DNA from: Chryseobacterium piperi
GTDB taxonomy: Bacteria > Bacteroidota > Bacteroidia > Flavobacteriales > Weeksellaceae
DNA: 64,000 nt
Reading direction: 5' to 3'
Assembly (NCBI RefSeq): GCF_002285635.2
Contig: NZ_CP023049.2
Span: forward strand, 744,001-808,000
Program-made: the position numbers and the translations under genes
Notes under the pieces: model-generated
What the model was told of the DNA's origin: nothing
Seen by the model: only the letters and a program-made list of their open reading frames with translations
Databases searched by the model: none
In this document: positions 63,913-64,000 of the stretch, piece by piece
Numbering within the stretch: the first letter of the stretch is position 1
How the letters are laid out: the number at the start of each line of letters is the position of its first letter

Positions 63913-64000
63913 AAATGCGGGTAATTATATATAGAGAAGTGATTAGACTCATGAGTGAAAGATAAAATATAACGAGGTTTTCATTAAGTATTTTATTGAT
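63899..64000 (-). CDS. C-terminus of a membrane protein (5' part outside window)
   Basis: The minus-strand frame is open from the window edge to TAG at 63899, giving 33 residues: INKILNENLVIFYLSLMSL followed by ITSLYIITRIYVKK. It looks like the last membrane helix plus a basic tail. It overlaps the start of the phosphoethanolamine transferase gene by 14 bases, so the two are probably in one operon. Identity unknown; a lipid-handling partner such as a PAP2 phosphatase or diacylglycerol kinase would fit the context, without sequence support. Confidence 0.45.
   Translation of the reverse strand: MNKILNENLVIFYLSLMSLITSLYIITRIYVKK

Overview
The window is AT-rich chromosomal DNA of a Flavobacteriia (Weeksellaceae) bacterium, most likely a Chryseobacterium near the C. 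gleum/C. indologenes group. Three things point there: an IND/CGB-like subclass B1 metallo-beta-lactamase, Bacteroidetes-only families (DUF2723/GT117 transferases, TssN, HYC_CC_PP, a short primary sigma factor), and promoters of the Bacteroidetes type (TAnnTTTG at -7 with TTG about 18-20 bases upstream) in place of TATAAT boxes. This is recognition by eye; no database search was run.

Layout. 1-10.1 kb: end of a metal-dependent hydrolase, the SRP RNA gene on the minus strand, membrane and glycosyltransferase genes, phosphohexomutase with a four-helix-bundle (S23/IVP) gene on each side, an aminotransferase, kdsB, a LolA-like protein and a glutathione peroxidase lipoprotein. 10.1-15.6 kb: a siderophore-type operon with two tandem acyltransferase plus IucA/IucC modules, the first fused and the second split. 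15.6-23.6 kb: ribF, atpD-atpC, a B12-binding-type radical SAM protein and a glucosaminidase. 23.7-26.2 kb: an alpha-oxoamine synthase and a cysteine-synthase-like enzyme that together look like the first steps of sulfonolipid (capnine) synthesis. 26.3-35.2 kb: two tandem, nearly identical 1161-residue DUF2723 transferases and another GT-C-like membrane protein. 35.3-40.3 kb: a tight operon with kdsA, then a TonB-dependent receptor. 40.5-44.5 kb: a copper-handling group (HYC_CC_PP, DUF3347, a very long multicopper oxidase). 44.5-49 kb: monooxygenase, acetyltransferase and lipoprotein operon, primary sigma factor, S1/P1 nuclease. 49.1-52.3 kb: three type VI secretion subtype iii genes (tssG, tssN, tssK). 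52.3-64 kb: metallo-beta-lactamase, Lrp regulator with a divergent exporter, DtxR-type regulator, aldolase, hypotheticals, a frameshifted YdeI gene, an ArsR/AHSA1 pair and an EptA-type phosphoethanolamine transferase.

Envelope chemistry links many genes: kdsA and kdsB (Kdo for LPS), eptA (phosphoethanolamine on lipid A), the probable sulfonolipid pair, and the GT-C enzymes. The most unusual feature is the intergenic DNA. Many gaps hold imperfect hairpins whose arms reiterate short words such as gagttat, ttctaac and tcgcaaaa. Two of them enclose an S23/IVP gene, and in one the start and stop codons lie inside the arms, which suggests a small mobile unit related to 23S rRNA intervening sequences. 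No tRNA, rRNA, CRISPR array, insertion sequence with transposase or prophage was seen.
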